The notes: a model not told the origin generated them from the letters alone. A DNA stretch of 64,000 nucleotides from Lumnitzera littorea (GCA_024138015.1 JAMXBB010000010.1:14020453-14084452); one strand, 5' to 3'; shown: positions 47,518-58,977, numbered from the stretch's first letter. Made by a program: numbers and translations.

Positions 47518-47615
47518 GCAAAAAAAAAAAAAAAGAAAAGGAAAGAAAGGAAAAAGGGAAAAAAGAAAGAAAGGAAGAGAAAAGAAAGAAAGGAAAAAAA
47601 GAAGAAGAAGAAGAA
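47518..47615 (+). repeat. Polypurine tract of about 98 nt
   Basis: Uninterrupted A and G, starting with a 15-base A run and ending GAAGAAGAAGAA just before TGAGCCTTGG. It may include the plus-strand primer site of element D, but it is far longer than a normal polypurine tract and may have expanded by slippage. Proteins read through it (Lys/Arg/Glu or Ser/Phe runs) are artefacts. Confidence 0.7.
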
Positions 47616-49857
47616 TGAGCCTTGGGCATGTAATAAGACTTCACTTCATTAATGATGTAGGAATGATTATAAGGCTTAAAGCCAGCATACTAGCTCCGAG
47701 TACAAGTCAACAAAGGAAAAGAAATACAGGTACATCAAAGGCAGCACAAAGCCTTTCTAGTCTAATGCTCGATGACGACATCCATCCCCACCTTAAAACT
47801 TCAACTCAACTGTACAAAGGGGGTCCTCACCTTACCTAGTTTGCACACAACTCCGATTCAACTGTACAATGAGGGCTCCTACTTAGACCAGCTAATTCAT
47901 AGTGGTAGTCAACCCAAGGGAACCATGATCGGACCTAACTGCTCGAGCCGATGGCCATAATCTCCTTAAAACTCACCAACAACGCTCTTCTACTACCATA
48001 GTCACCACTACACCCAAATTCCCTCTTATCTAGTATAACATAGCGACGAACCCTTCCTACATCGAGCCCAACTACCATCTTGATATCGACAGCTTCAATA
48101 AGGACCTCCCCAACTCATCAAAATGGCTAGGAGACACCCCATCTATTTGGAAGACTCAACCAAGAACCCCCTAAGAAAACTTGAGTCTAATGGAAGCTAA
48201 CTAAGCACTCAATGGTACATATAGTGACTACCATTGAACAAGCATGAGAGAGCACACAGACTTGTGTATACTGCCATGTTCTCGAGGTCTAAGAGCTCCC
48301 CAAGAGTTAAGGAGCCGATTCAGGCCAAGCATACCTATGCTACAAGGGAATCCCTTCTCAGCACTAGAAACACCATGGATGGCAAGCAAAACCTAAGCAT
48401 CTATTACGAGAACCTGAGCATCCATGGTATTGATGCCATGACAATTGGAGGATGAATACCTAAGCACCTCATGAGGAGCCAAGGGGTCCATGTATACCCT
48501 TCAATCAGTACTCAAAGGCCACTTCCAAACATCGAGCAATCCATTACATCCCTAAATCAGTACTCAAAGAGCCTACTATGAGGGCATAGCTTGAGTTTAT
48601 ACACTCTCTCAATCAGTATGATCTTCTTAAACTCACTCATTTGTCGCAAGCCTTATAAAGACAAAGGAGGCTTTATCACACTCTTAAAATCTCAAAAGGA
48701 TTAATAAGAAAATCGAATTTTGAAATGGGAATGAAGAAGATAATTCCCTTGTCAAGCCCTTATATAGCCAATAAGAAAGGGATCTAATCTGTCCATATAT
48801 TGTTGCAAACCCATCTGATGGTTGGGTGAAGTGGCAGTTAATGCCCTCATTAATCCACTCTTTAATCCCTAATTGCAACACTTCATAAGGCACATTAATG
48901 GCCACGCGTATGACCCGTTCCCCTAGGCACCATCACTATGCTTGGAAAAGACAACATCGAAAAAGGCTAATTACAATAGTCATGTTAACAATTGCATCTA
49001 GAAGGTCATCCACATTACTCTTTCGAGCATCTTAGGTCACTTGTATCTACCCTTCGCTATGCATCTGATAGCAGCTTCAACCTCTTAAGCCTAGGTCTCC
49101 TATACCTTCTTTACCACTCCAACACTAAGGAAAGTGAAGGGGTAGGTATTGATGATCAACCTTCAGCTCAAGGCTTTAAAGGCCCAAACCCACCAAAAAG
49201 CTTGATCAACGTAGTGCCTCTCCAGCTTGGATAAAGAATAGCTCAGCTCACTCTCAAGCCTTGCTTACCCTACTTAGGTCTTGCCTTGAGCACCCTAAGA
49301 GTCCTCTCTTAGAGAACATTCATCCCCACTATCTAACCACAGGAGAGGAGCTTGCCTCCCTTTGAGAGCACAATCTTTAAGGAGCTCGCCAGCTAATGCA
49401 ATTAAGTTTGCCCTCTTCATCTCGTAGCTTCTCTCTCATCATTAAACATCGAATGATCGCTTGACATACAGTCTACAGCTTAGCCACCAAGCCAAGGTGG
49501 TACCCTCTATTGATGTGATAGGCCTACCTACAAGTCTCTACCAACTAACAAAAAGAGTGGAAGTCCTCTCTTGTACTAACACATATTTTGTACCAACCAA
49601 TCCTCTTATACCACGTATTCGAGCAGGTCAAATCCCTCGACCTATAAATAAGATTAAGGCTACCAGGTAAGGGATCTAGTGGACACTCTTGAGAACCCTC
49701 TCATTCACCAAAACCTTAATACTCTCTTTTGCTAACTTAAGTATTGGAGAGCTTTCACTGGCTACACTACAAAAGGCTTTTGCAAGTCCATTACCGTATA
49801 TGGCTATCGAACCATTAAGAGTTCACGCAAGAGTTATACACATGATATCCACCATCA
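47616..49857 (+). repeat. Element D 3' LTR (start tentative)
   Basis: The right end, CATGATATCCACCATCA, and about 300 bp before it match the 5' LTR fragment (11536-11839). The left end is proposed at TGAGCCTTGG because it follows the purine tract, giving 2,242 bp. No 5' counterpart exists to confirm it. ACTTAAGTATTGGAGAGCTTTCA near 49737 is the motif typical of Tat LTRs. Frames at 47417-47960, 48234-48455, 48992-49234 and 49461-49901 have no known domain. Confidence 0.6.
49643..49650 (+). promoter_or_regulatory. Putative LTR TATA box (D, 3' copy)
   Basis: TATAAATA followed by AGATTAAGGC, as in the 5' fragment at 11626-11633. Confidence 0.5.
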
Positions 49858-49861
49858 CCAC

Positions 49862-50081
49862 TTTTTATATAATACTGTTTAAATTTTTTTATACTATTTA
49901 GTTCTCAAATCTCATTATTTAACTTTATTATAATTTATAATACGAACAACTAATTCTTTTTTATTTTTTCTCATAAAAATTTATATCTAATCCTATATAA
50001 ACAAAACATGATAAAAAAATAATTGTACTATCTTATCCTTCTTATATAGTACTATTTAATTTTTCTATATTATTTAGTTCT
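49862..50081. repeat. Diverged 41-bp direct repeat flanking 135 bp
   Basis: TATATAATACTGTTTAAATTTTTTTATACTATTTAGTTCT-like text at 49866-49905 recurs at 50043-50081 with a few differences. The enclosed DNA is AT-rich with no termini I can name. Confidence 0.6.
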
Positions 50082-51128
50082 GTTAAGGAAACAGCTCCAT
50101 GGTAGACATTATGTGATAGAATTATGCTAAGGTTGTTGAAGGTCCTATCTAGCGTTTCCCATGTGTCTTTTTTCTTTTGCCATTAGTCAAAAGAAAACTA
50201 AGTGGTCCTCAAAATTTTGTGAAGCGTCCTTTTCGTGGAAACAGACACATGTGACGACTGATGAGTAACACCACCAGCCACGAAGGTTCATAAACTTGAC
50301 GTGACCCATGAGACCTGTTAATCGGCAGTGCCATCATCGTGAAACAAGGGGTAGGAGCAGTTGCGGGCAAGGCAAGCTGTCCATTGGATCATTATTCATT
50401 AACAACTGTTTGCCAAATCTCTAAATTAGCCAGTACCTCGCCAAGGAGAAATTGATGTGACTGAATTGCCTTTCCATTCTAAATTTTAAAAAATCACGTT
50501 TTATCAGTTTGAAATTTCTTAAAAGCCTGTTTACATAAATCTTAAAAATTCTTTAAAAATATTTCCCTTTCTTAGTCAAATTACATATTCCCTAAAAATA
50601 GATGTTTAAACTTTCACCCTATGTTTAGGAGGATCGAAAGGGGTAGAAGCAATAGAGAGGGAAAGAAATAAAAAGAAAAAGTTCTAATTTCATAATTTGG
50701 TTTAGTAAGCCGAGAGAAGAGGAAAATGAAGGGATTTGTTTTCATAGGTTTAGCTAGACCAATGTATAGGCAGGTAATATATAATATACTATATATATAA
50801 TATATAATATACTATACTATATATATACTATATAATTATGACAACATAATTTATATTTTCGTTTGATAATTGAATTTCAATTTGAGAAATTATATTTTGT
50901 AATGTATAATTATAATTTACAGTTATATTGTAATTTATTTTTTTCGTTTTAACAATATAATACGAGATTCGAATGAGAAATCTTCCTATTTTGCAATTTG
51001 TGTCGCTTTGGCCATTTTTATTCAACATTATATTATAACATCGTACTCATGCATTTCGAATGAATTATTTCAAGATAAAAAAAATTTTGAATAGAAAATA
51101 AAATTTTCAATTCACAAATGTTAATTGT
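50082..51128. other. Unassigned DNA
   Basis: 50100-50450 is less AT-rich and may be ordinary intergenic DNA. 50778-50832 is a TATATAATATAC low-complexity tract. No gene is supported. The 66-residue frame at 50828-51028 is a composition artefact. Confidence 0.4.
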
Positions 51129-51985
51129 TGATGTGGATGAATCAATTAAGGATAGTAAGGGATGGGTTTGGCTCAAATGAGCTAAATAAGGGCCTTAAGG
51201 TCGATTGGGTTACACCGATTCTTTTCTCCTCTATATCTACAAAAAGCATCTTGAGGGTTTGATTGAAGGGCCCTCCAACACTTAAGTCAGTAAAGAGAAT
51301 GAAGAAAGAGGGATTGAGGTGGCTGAGCACTGAGACCCTTGTGGTTAATGCTCATTAAGTGTGCATATTTGTAAGATAGAGAGGATTTGATCATTTACCT
51401 AATGGTCTCCTACACTATTTATAATGTAAGAGAGGTATGACTACTTGGACACATAGAGGTTTAGGGTTTGCTCTTACCGGCAATTGGCAAGCGACACAAG
51501 TAGAGATGACAGGGTAACCCTAAAGGGTGGTTGGCTATGACCATATTAACAGCTACGTTTGTGATTCGGAAGTTTAACATTCTCAAGAGGTGTGGGTGTA
51601 TCAATCATTCTATGAATGTTGGATGGCAATTAATAAGATGCAGTTGGGTGTTGGTACTAAAGATAAAAAAGGAGTGAGGACACTAGGGGGGCCTGTAAGC
51701 ACTTGGCTGAAGATAAGCTAGGTCTTGGGGGCTCACAAGAATGTCCTTGCATAGGCTTGAGGGAATGTCCTTACCTATTGTACTCAAGCCGGATGAGTAT
51801 GGCATAACAAGCTGGATACTTTAGGGTAAGCCCGCTTGGATGGGTCACCAAGGTGCTTGTAACAAGGGCATTTAAGTAGGTTACGATACTTGAAGGAAAA
51901 GGAGTGCTCATCCACAAGCTCGTTGATGGCTCTTAAGGACTGACATATGAATTGAGCCTCGAGCCAAGTGAGAATTTAATGTCAA
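51129..51985 (-). mobile_element. Tat-type LTR, minus strand, probably solo or fragment
   Basis: On the minus strand it shows CATTATAAATAGTGTAGG, then a GACTTAAGTGTTGGAGGGCC motif and the end CATCCACATCA (51129). This is the same order as in element D's LTR (TATAAATA, ACTTAAGTATTGGAG, CATCCACATCA-like end), but it is a different subfamily. No gag or pol neighbours it. The upstream limit near 51985 (TGACATTAAATTC on minus) is a guess, and no target duplication was found. Confidence 0.55.
51416..51423 (-). promoter_or_regulatory. Putative LTR TATA box, minus strand
   Basis: TATAAATA on the minus strand, about 150 bp upstream of the conserved Tat LTR motif. Confidence 0.45.
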
Positions 51986-52861
51986 TAATGAGTAATGATA
52001 TTAAGTTTTATATTTAATTAGAAAAAAAAATAGATCTTAAATTATCTGTAATATTTAAGGGAAATTCAAAAAAGCAAAAAAAAAAAAAAAAAAAAAAAAG
52101 AACCTACAATTTAGCGACCCTTGAACTTTAAGGGTTGGGTCCAATTTACTCCCTTAGTTCAATTCGCTCTCTTGCTGGCCCATGAACCAACAATTCAACA
52201 CTAGTTCCGGGACCAATTAAACTGGTGTACATGTCTAAGCTTGACTTGTTTTCTTTTAACTCCAAAATGGAGAGAAATAATAAGGAAAGGTCGGGGAGAA
52301 AAAATTGTAATTACTAATATCTTTACTTTTCCTTGTTATTATTATTATTTTTAATGGGTTTATTGGTACTTTTATATTACATCTATTTTTTCTTTAATAA
52401 TGATTGAACTTCTTCCTTATTTCCTTCTCTTCATTTTTCAAATATATTGGAATAAATTTATTACATCCACAATTCCCTCCATATTGTTTTCTTCTCTATT
52501 CATTCACTCATCCCAATCATATGTTAAAGTTTTGGGTTCACATTTACCTATACATTTGAAACAACTACACCCAAAAACTATTGTTATTTGTGGTCCTGGT
52601 TTAATATTTCGGGTAATTTGGAATTAAAAAATTATAAAAAAGGTAAAGTTGTGTTTTGAAAGTTGAAGGGTTTATTTATATTTGATCAATTTGCCAATGA
52701 ATACTTTTCACTCCTGTTGATTAGGAAGAAAAATTAAAAAATTTTTATAAAGTTCAATTTCTATTCAATGATTTGATTGATGCTTAAAAATTATAGATTA
52801 TTTGATTAATTACGGTTAACAAGATCGGATCTTCACTAAAATATACGAAAAGAACTTTCTT
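51986..52861. other. Unassigned AT-rich DNA with a poly-A run
   Basis: A run of more than 20 A lies at about 52077-52099. The rest is AT-rich with no recognised gene. The frame at 52400-52627 is hydrophobic by composition only. Confidence 0.4.
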
Positions 52862-53221
52862 TCAGATTGGGGAAAGAACTCCTTTTCTTTTTCCTTTTAG
52901 AAGATAAAAAGGAGCGAAACAACCAACCTTGATATTGGAAAATCCAAAAGATTCTTCCGGCGTATGATTTTTGGGGCCAACAAAATTTATAGGTATAAGA
53001 TGAAACTCAGGCAAATAGATATTTTTTCTTTCAAGCCGTTTCAATTCTTCATACGACATAAAAGGACCGTTACCACAAATAGAATTACACATACATTTTC
53101 CAAAAGTGTCCTTAGCATGTGATGCTCTGTACCGGATGTCGAAGATGACATTTTTTATTTTTTTCTTTTTTTGTCTTCTAACTCTATATTTGCAGGAAAT
53201 TGATCCTTTAAAAAAGTACAA
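52862..53221 (-). CDS. Unrecognised open frame, 119 codons, possibly a gene relic
   Basis: The minus-strand frame starts MYFFKGSISC and has a basic run (RRQKKKKIKN). It then reads more like a real protein: FDIRYRASHAKDTFGK, NGPFMSYEELKRLERK, LPEFHLIPINFVGPKN and GFSNIKVGCFAPFYLLKG. The composition is balanced, unlike the Lys/Phe/Tyr-rich artefact frames around it. I do not recognise the family and cannot say whether it is coding, a gene fragment or a transposon piece. The GC-richer stretch just to the right (53280-53450) may belong with it. No promoter or splice structure is evident. Confidence 0.3.
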   Translation of the reverse strand: MYFFKGSISCKYRVRRQKKKKIKNVIFDIRYRASHAKDTFGKCMCNSICGNGPFMSYEELKRLERKNIYLPEFHLIPINFVGPKNHTPEESFGFSNIKVGCFAPFYLLKGKRKGVLSPI

Positions 53222-54697
53222 AAGCTAGAATTCACAACTCTAATTTGAATTGGGCGAAGAGCTGAGTGACTCTCTTCCCTAAAAGTTGATTCTATGTTCT
53301 CACCTTACTCTAACCGACTTCAACGTCGAAATGGTCCCACTCAACTGACGTCTGCTTTCCATGCAGGCCAAGCATGCTCTAGCGACCCGTGAAAGCTTCC
53401 TGGGCAAAGGACAAGATGCCCACAACGAGAACAAACCACCAACAGTCTCCCTTATAGTTTGTCATTATTCCTTAGTAATAGGTATTTTGTCATAGCAGCT
53501 TAGTTAATTGAGCAAAATCAACATGAGGTTATCTCGTAATCCTCCCTGTAAAGGTGGGCACTTTGAATTGTAAAATGAAAATCTAAAACAAGCCAAATTG
53601 AATTGAGCTTTATCTATCTATCTATTTATAGATATATATTATAATCATCTACATTGTTATATATACATAAAATATAGATAGAACAACCATTGTTATATTA
53701 ATTATTATATATATATTTATATATACATAAAAATATATTATTATTGTCAATTACTTATGACAACACAGGTAAAAGAAATAATTGCAACTTGTATAACATT
53801 TGTAATATCATATAGTATTATCATACATGAGTATGTATATGTATAACTTGTATATTAATAGTACAACATATGGTCTATAAAAATATAGATAACATATCAT
53901 ACATCTTCTGCATCTGAATTATCTCTTAATTATCTTGTTCCTATTCAAATTGAAACCACATGAAATTCCTGTTTGATTTCATTTGGTTTTAATTTAGAAT
54001 TTTAAGAATTTGAAGTTTAATTTGGCTCGAAGAACTTTCAATCCCCACTGTATATTTTTGGTACATCAAGCATAATTTGTCAATATATAACTTAATATTA
54101 GGTCTCAAAAAACATGCAAAAACACCAACAAAAAGTACATGAGAAAGTATAAAAAATTGATAGCTACAAATGTACAATCAAAAAGTATATAATGTTACTA
54201 GAAAAAGTTAAAAAAAAAAAAACACCATGAAGTTTTTATAGAACTTATTTTTTTAAGTCGCTAGAAAACGATTTATACTAATACGAATTAATTTATTTTC
54301 ATATACTAACATATGGATAACATAGAGAGTAAAATTCCGAATAAGAATTACACCTGCTTCCTTGACAACACCTTGAATGAAGAATAGATGCGAAATTCGT
54401 ATCTTTTTGGTTTTTGCCGCTTCGTTAATCGACACGGATGCCTATGTCTACACATACCTTTATTGATCGGCAGACCTAGGACATGAAAATTTATTAAACT
54501 TAGCTTACATAGAAACACTCCACTGCACCCTCTACTCCATGTAATGATTTAAAATCTAAGAAGGGACCTAAAAAAGGAGCACCAGTTTGGAATTTTTGCC
54601 GAACCTTCCTTAACCGTGAGACAAATAATCGAGAGACACATTGCATTCCTTTAATTTTTTTTTCTCTTAATTTCTTTCCAATTTTAATTAATAGTTT
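53222..54697. other. Unassigned DNA
   Basis: 53280-53450 is GC-richer than its surroundings but gives no recognised protein. 53610-53740 is TA-rich with CTAT repeats. No gene is supported. Confidence 0.4.
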
Positions 54698-54833
54698 AAG
54701 ATTATTTAAATTTTTAAAATACTCTATAATATTATTATGATATCATCTTATTTCTCGTAATTTTAAAGATTATTTAAATTTTTAAAATACTCTATAATAT
54801 TATTATGATATCATCTTATTTCTCATAATTTTA
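54698..54833. repeat. Tandem duplication, 68-bp unit
   Basis: Two adjacent copies starting AAGATTATTTAAATTTTTAA are identical apart from one CG-to-CA change (TTTCTCGTAA against TTTCTCATAA). The junction is at 54765/54766. The near identity indicates a recent duplication. Confidence 0.93.
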
Positions 54834-54949
54834 ATCATTGATTATATACGATGATATTTTAAAATGATAAATTAAAAAAAGTTGAAATAAAATAAATTGG
54901 AATAATATATTTTCTAGATTTTCTAATTGCTCTTCCAAAAACTCTGGCA

Positions 54950-55905
54950 GGATATGATTCAATTTAAGCAATTACGGATAGGTTCACGTTACGTGCATAG
55001 TTCTTACCGGTAAGGACCAGCTAGTGTTTGAAAAAGTTGCGAAATTGTACACGCAAGAAATAATTAAACTTCACGGTGTATAGCTTAGTATTGTGTCAAA
55101 GGACTCTCTTGATTTACATCAATATCTAGGAAAGCTTGGTTAAACTATTATGTACAAGACTACTTCATTATAGCTTACCATTTGTAGAGAGATGGTTAAT
55201 GTAAGAGGATAATTCAAACTTCCAAATATATATTGAGAGCTTACGCATTAAATTTACCTGGTGAATGCATATATACTGACCTTCAATTAAATTTGCTTAC
55301 AATTACAATATGGTTATCAATGTACTATCTAGATGGCTCTATATGAGGTTTTATACGAAAAGAAATGTTGAGCTCCAGTGAATTTGGAATTAAAGAGCAA
55401 ACGATATTTGCACCTGAGGTGACTTTTCAAATCAACAAAAAAGGGTGGAGATTTTTTGACAAAAGATTAAAGAAACTTAATATTGATATAAAAGTTGGGT
55501 AAGGTTCAAGAAAATACTCTTGGAATTTACCATGGACAATCATATATATATATATATATATGAGAAACTAATCATTTTAAAGGATTAAGATGTATGGTAC
55601 CAAAGGACAACTAAGGCTCAAATTCATTAGACCATTTGAAGTTTTGTAACGAATTCCGGGTAACTTTACCTCCAAGACTCATCAAACTATCTTAACACGT
55701 TTCAAATGTAGATGGTGAGAAAATTGTAAAGGATCCCAATACCACTACGAATTTGACAGCGATAAGATTACAGGAGTACTTCACTTTTGAAGAAAAGTCT
55801 ACAAGATATTTGGACTCAGGAGTTAAAAAGCAGAGATTTGGAATATATCAAAATACGTTAGGGTAATATTTAGGAACAAAGGATTATGACAGAAGGGGTC
55901 GTAAG
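54950..55905 (+). pseudogene. Chromovirus (Tekay/Del-like) integrase fragment, decayed
   Basis: Readable pieces in order are AITDRFTL; KVAKLYTQEIIKLHGV (55034), followed by LSIVSKDS, where the Asp of SDRD is no longer readable as such; and QMALYEVLYEKKC-like text with a stop (55332). The C-terminal end reads IRPFEVL (55630), GNFTLPPRLIKLS (55661) and the VDGEKIVKDPNTTT/FEEKSTRYLDSGVKKQR segment (55713-55840). This follows the order of the integrase core and C-terminal tail of Tekay/Del elements. Frames change many times. A (TA)n run at 55543-55560 interrupts it. No LTR is seen beside it. Confidence 0.6.
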
Positions 55906-56240
55906 GGATTTTAAGGGGAAATGGTTAGTTGGTTTTACCTATCAACTGGGTAAAATAGATATTGTAGCAGCAAAAATCTAGGCAACTTATTGGGGTGTTT
56001 CCTTTTTCGAAATATAGAGATAGAAATTGATTTGAAAATGGCAAAACAGTTAATTCATACAATTAAATTGAAATATAAACATGTCCTAGCAATTTCTGGG
56101 GGAAATTTGCGTACTGGACAAGGTGAAAATCCAAGCCATACCTCTGAAGCAAACCAAGTGGCAGTTTTGCGTATTCACAGTTGAATCCTTGTTATATCTT
56201 TAAAGAAATGTCATCTAATAATCTGTAAAAAAAAAAAAAA
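55906..56240 (+). mobile_element. 5'-truncated LINE 3' end with RNase H remnant and poly-A
   Basis: The frame reads WLVGFTYQLGKIDIVAAKI, a stop where Trp is expected, ATYWGVSF, then IEIEIDLKMAKQLIHTIK and PSHTSEANQVAVL. This is the order of the RVT_3 RNase H found at the C-terminus of plant L1-type LINEs; the Asp in EIDLKMA remains while the Glu of AEIW is Lys. The frame ends at 56184. About 42 bp of 3' UTR and an A-run (56227-56240) follow. The shape fits a dead-on-arrival LINE inserted in the integrase relic. No target duplication was found. Confidence 0.55.
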
Positions 56241-56241
56241 N
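56241..56241. other. Ambiguous base (N)
   Basis: The only unresolved base in the window, directly after the A-run. It is probably an unresolved homopolymer end in the assembly. Confidence 0.95.
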
Positions 56242-56465
56242 CTAAAAACACGCGATGTATTGTTATGAATGGATATGTTTTAATGACATTTCTTCGGAAA
56301 AGTGCCAAAGCAATGTGTTCAGCGATGAATGGCTTGACTTGGCAAGTCCGTGCCGTACATACCACATTTAATGTTGAAAGGAAATTAGGTAATATTCTAT
56401 TGGCATCACTTATTATTTGTGTGGAAATAAGATTCTGTGCTACATTTATTATTAAGAATTAAATC
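56242..56465. other. Unassigned DNA with an open frame of 65 codons
   Basis: The + frame at 56265-56462 (KSAKAMCSAMNGLTWQVRAV) has balanced composition but no family I recognise. It may be a further fragment of a repeat. Confidence 0.25.
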
Positions 56466-56830
56466 ACTAGAAATATTTAAATTTTTATATTTTAATGCTT
56501 AAATTTTAAACTTATTTATTTTGATATACAACTTTTTATATAAAATAAATTAATATCCTATTATAATAGTCATTATAAAGAATACTTATTTATTTCATTT
56601 TAAAAGTTAAAATATCAAAATGAAATAAAAAAATAAAATTTGAGCATTAAAATAAAAATAAAATAAAAGTTGATGTACGTATATTATTATATTACTATTT
56701 TATAATAATAACTGTTATAATAAATATATCAATTTGTCTTTTTTAAAAAATTGAGGTACTAAATAAATGAGTTTAAAGTTTATATACTACAATAAAAAAA
56801 TATATATAAAAGTTCGGATACTCGTACTAA
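56466..56830. repeat. AT-rich MITE-like repeat, copy 1
   Basis: The left part (TTAAATTTTAAACTTATTTATT) is inverted relative to the right part (AAATAAATGAGTTTAAAGTTTATAT), so the segment can fold on itself. Internal CCTATTATAATAG/CTGTTATAATAAATATATCAA motifs recur at 58716 and 61400. No target duplication is identified. Confidence 0.45.
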
Positions 56831-58619
56831 TTTTATCTCTTTATTTCTTGTTGAAACATATTTTAGAACTTATTGGTCGTTTGCTTAGAGTTATATTTTT
56901 TCAAACTTTTTTTATTTTCACTTTCTTGGAAATAGATATTACATATGAAGAGTTGAAACCTTTTACTCACTTCACACAAACAGTAAAACGTTCAAATATT
57001 ATTACCATTATACTCTCATTTAAAAAACTAAATGAGTTTTGGTTATTTTCCAAAACGACTAAATAAGAGCAAACTAATAATTTTATTCGTATGCCCAACT
57101 TGATATTGCAATTAATAAAGTGAATAAAATACCAAAATAAATATTCCTCACAATAAACAATTATATGAAGTTAACATTAAAATAAAAATTCTTAACCTGT
57201 TCCCGATAATAATCAATCCAAGGCATGACTTTTCAATTTTCTATATATACTATAATTTCCAAGTAAACAGCAATGTTTTGAGGAAAAAAAAAGGACATAT
57301 CTTTGGTTTGATTAGGTTTGGAACGTTCACTTTGGTTGAAAATATTGTTGAAATTGCATTAAATTGAACCATGCCCAATGCATAACATCTATTAAAAATC
57401 TTAGGAAGATTAAAAATAAAAAAAAACACACACACACTTGTCTTTTTAGAAAATTCTGATAGATCGTAAATGTTGAAGCTGCTCTTCTATAACTTTTATA
57501 TTGGTGGCATTTTTTACTTAAGCATTTTTTTGGTAAGAAATTAAATCATATTTTTCTATTTTTATTCATTAATTCTTTTTTTTTTCAATTAAAAGTATTT
57601 CAAATGATATATATGAGGTTTACAGTCAAATATAATATTTTTGGGATAATATAAACAAGTAATTTTCTTTATTTGTTCAAGTTTTTTTCTTTTGAAAAAA
57701 AAAAACCACAATCATTCATTCAACTAAAACAAACAAAGTCCATTAAAAAAACATACACACATCTCAGGGGGACCAAAATTCCCAAAATCAATCTAGTTTG
57801 CAAGCAAAAATACACAACCACATTGGGTAACCCCTCATAAAATAGCACATTAGTTTCATACCATTTGTTCAAGTTTACTCGATTCTAAAGTCGACTTTGG
57901 CTTTAGCCACCTGAGAACACATTTAGGGATTTGATTGTTGCTTCATGTGTTTAGGTTAAATGCCTCCTTGATATTTGTCTCCGTGCCATTTTTATGTCTT
58001 TATTTAATGATAGTTCAAACTGAATTGGACTATCACGATTTGATTCATTCTAACCTCCTAAGCCATTTTAAGGGACTCAAATGGTGTTTAGTAATAGTGC
58101 TAGGATTTTAGATCACAACAAATTTTGGCAACATTTAACAAAAATTTGAGTAATCTAACCAAATACTTATAGTCACTTAGGACCAAATTTGAACCACCTT
58201 TAACAAAGGCTTAGCTCTTTTAACAAAAACTTTTATAATTTTTAAACATATTAATTGAAAAAAGAAAATCTAATTTATTTTCATTGCTACAATGTCCCTA
58301 ACACCACTTGATTTTTGGTTAAAAGTTTAGTTAACTGCCTAAACATTCAATTGGTCAAATTTGGTACCTAATTGAAACTTTTTATGTTGCAATTAATATC
58401 TACTTAGTTTAATCAGAAATCAAATTTAGACACGTGCCACACGTATATGTAGCACTTTGTAAAGATGACACGAAAATTCAATTGAGTACAAATTTGACAA
58501 GTTAAAAATTTTAGTAGTAAATTAAACTTTTAACAATAGTTTGGATAGTATCTACAACATTTTTCCATTTTCATCATGTACTTTTTGTTCTATATTATTT
58601 AAAGGGATAAAGCAAGTAG
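56831..58619. other. Unassigned AT-rich DNA
   Basis: 57420-57440 contains a short (CA)n. The minus strand of 57720-57880 gives short readable stretches (WEFW, FACKLD) but nothing I can assign. The 99-codon frame at 56767-57066 is Phe/Leu/Ile-rich by composition. No gene is supported. Confidence 0.35.
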
Positions 58620-58900
58620 AAGTATCCAAATTTTCATATTATTTCATTTTAATACATATTGCACTTATTCATTTTAACACTTATATTTTAAAATGGAACA
58701 AATTAGTATTCCTATTATAGCGATCGTTATCATAAAATGGTCAAATAATAATATAAGTATATTAACTTTCATTTTATTTTTATTTTAGTGCTCAACTTTT
58801 TTTTTTCCATTTTGATAATTCAACTTTTTAAGTGAAACAAATGGGTACTCTTTATGATAGCCTTTTATGAAAGTATTATTGAAAAATATCATATAATAAT
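58620..58900. repeat. AT-rich MITE-like repeat, copy 2
   Basis: It contains CCTATTATAGCGATCGTTATC, TATTTTTATTTTAGTGCTCAA and CAACTTTTTAAGTGAAACAAA, which share order and wording with copy 1. Its arms are less clearly inverted. Confidence 0.4.
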
Positions 58901-58977
58901 GAATAATCACAACAAATTTAGAAAGAAAAAAAGAATAATAAAGACTAGACTTAAGTCATGAAATTTTATTTGATATA

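Larger units (their letters stand above)
11536..49857 (+). mobile_element. Element D: Tat-lineage Ty3/gypsy retrotransposon split by nested insertions
   Basis: Its own segments are 11536-15774, 28084-29658, 40778-about 41435 and about 44386-49857, roughly 12 kb in total, which fits a Tat-type element. The order is LTR fragment, gag, protease, RT, RNase H, a second RNase H, integrase, a long 3' region with an antisense ORF, then the 3' LTR. That antisense ORF downstream of integrase and the second RNase H are lineage hallmarks. Elements C, the CRM-like complex and H interrupt it. The 5' LTR keeps only its last 300 bp, so the outer target duplication cannot be tested. All domains are broken. 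Confidence 0.82.

Noticed and set aside
47414..47839. 140-codon + frame and 76-codon - frame over the purine tract
   Set aside because: Both are driven by the pure A/G run, giving Lys/Arg/Glu or Ser/Phe repeats.
53280..53450. GC-richer patch considered as plastid or mitochondrial transfer
   Set aside because: I could not match it to any organellar gene on either strand, and its flanks are ordinary AT-rich nuclear sequence.
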